Source: LW23 sp041287705
Lineage (GTDB): Bacteria > Verrucomicrobiota > Verrucomicrobiia > Methylacidiphilales > UBA1321
DNA: 35,013 nucleotides
Direction: 5' to 3'
Assembly: GCA_041287705.1 (NCBI GenBank)
Contig: JBGGNE010000043.1
Location: forward strand, 1 to 35,013
Shown: positions 34,379 through 35,013 of the stretch, one piece after another
How positions within the stretch are numbered: position 1 is the first letter of the stretch
Layout: every line of letters begins with the position of its first letter
Position numbers and translations under genes: made by a program
The notes under the pieces: model-generated
Told to the model about the DNA's origin: nothing
Databases searched by the model: none
The model's input: the letters and a program-made list of their open reading frames with translations, nothing else

Positions 34379-35013
34379 ATGCATATATGCTTCTCCTCGC
34401 TTAAGTCTGCAACGGCGCTCTCCATGGTTGCGCTTCTCCTGCTGTCAAACTCGACGGACTCCCACGCCGCGAGATCCCACTCGCGCGGAGGAACTTACAA
34501 TGGTTCCGGCGGTCGATCAGGAAACTGGCAGCGTAATGTTGATGCGGGGGACAGACAAAGATCCAGCGCTACGACATGGGATAATAAGCGCGGAACTGGT
34601 TCCCGGAATTCCAGCTGGACAACAGATCCCGCAAACGGCACAGCCACCCGGAACAGCACGACCACAACGGCGGGAGGAAAGACAGCCAGCAGCGAGAAGA
34701 CCTATTCTGCAGATGGCAACGGAACCATTTCAAGCCAGGGCACTTCGACAGGGCCAAAGGGAAACACCGCCAGCACTTCAGGAACTTCCGCAAAAACGGA
34801 TACCGGACGGGCAAGCTCTGGAAGCTACACTACAAGCACCGGCAAATCAGGCTCCTACGATTCCAGTACAACGAAGACGGACAGCGGGTATTCCCGCGAT
34901 AGTTCAGTCACCGGCTCCGGCGGTAAAACCGCCAGCAAAACTGTTGACGTAACGCGGGATGGAGATACCGCAACCAGGACGACAACGACCACTGGACCTA
35001 ACGGCGGAAGCAG
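34379..35013 (+). CDS. Secreted Ser/Thr/Gly-rich repetitive protein (runs off the window)
   Basis: The frame is open from the ATG at 34379 to the end of the window (211 codons, no stop). It starts with a signal peptide (MHICFSSLKSATALSMVALL, continuing LLSNSTDSHA) and then becomes low-complexity, dominated by Ser, Thr, Gly, Lys and Asp. Short themes recur: SGSY, GKTAS twice, KTDSG/KTDTG, and TATRTTTTTGPNGGS at the visible end, which is typical of a long repetitive surface protein. A different frame from 34428 is also open but is Pro/Gln/Arg-rich, lacks a signal and is judged a shadow. It is divergent from the pilin gene, 242 bp away. The function is unknown; a cell-surface or matrix role is a guess. 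Confidence 0.72.
   Translation, partial: MHICFSSLKSATALSMVALLLLSNSTDSHAARSHSRGGTYNGSGGRSGNWQRNVDAGDRQRSSATTWDNKRGTGSRNSSWTTDPANGTATRNSTTTTAGGKTASSEKTYSADGNGTISSQGTSTGPKGNTASTSGTSAKTDTGRASSGSYTTSTGKSGSYDSSTTKTDSGYSRDSSVTGSGGKTASKTVDVTRDGDTATRTTTTTGPNGGS

Noticed and set aside
34428..34952. A 174-codon Pro/Gln/Arg-rich frame on the plus strand
   Set aside because: The overlapping frame from 34379 has a signal peptide, a coherent Ser/Thr/Gly repeat pattern and no stop to the window end, so this one is its shadow.

Overview
The window looks like the chromosome of a free-living Gram-negative bacterium, most plausibly from the PVC side of the tree (Verrucomicrobiota- or Planctomycetota-like), though that is inference. 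Three things point there: an exporter of a type common in those phyla (a GAF-HlyD adaptor paired with an M50-HlyD fusion protein), secreted carbohydrate esterases and a large glycoside-hydrolase-like protein, and a nitrate operon in which most start codons follow a pyrimidine-rich leader with no Shine-Dalgarno sequence. No rRNA, tRNA, CRISPR array, integrase or transposase was recognised.

Layout. 1-448 is the C-terminal end of an ABC exporter ATPase. 539-2955 holds two secreted alpha/beta-hydrolase esterases. 3022-3712 is a VapBC-like toxin-antitoxin pair; a perfect 9-bp inverted repeat covers the antitoxin start codon. 3709-8476 (minus) is an export module: a DUF3467-like protein, a membrane adaptor with a GAF-like domain, and a polytopic M50-type metalloprotease carrying an N-terminal PqqD/RRE-like region and a C-terminal HlyD-like region. 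8578-13575 (minus) has a possible small secreted peptide, a sialate O-acetylesterase-like protein and a 1051-residue secreted GH-A-like protein. A 166-bp inverted-repeat element (13725-13890) separates these from a Ser/Thr protein kinase.

15696-28003 is a complete nitrate assimilation operon on the plus strand: Tat-type NrtA, permease NrtB, two ATPases, a CysJ-like diflavin reductase, a NirA-family siroheme reductase, a fused DmsB-DmsC-like iron-sulfur/membrane-anchor protein and a NasA/NarB-type molybdopterin nitrate reductase. Nitrate would be imported, reduced to nitrite by the Mo enzyme (probably with quinol electrons through the DmsBC-like fusion) and then to ammonium by NirA (probably with NADPH electrons through the flavoprotein). 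About 700 bp rich in palindromes precede nrtA and probably hold the control region.

28017-35013 carries a Cys-containing anchored protein of unknown function, an MsbA-like ABC exporter, a single-domain rhodanese, a phosphate acetyltransferase split into two adjacent genes (catalytic domain, then P-loop/DRTGG-like domain), a Flp/TadE-like pilin with its own terminator, and the start of a Ser/Thr/Gly-rich secreted protein that runs off the window.
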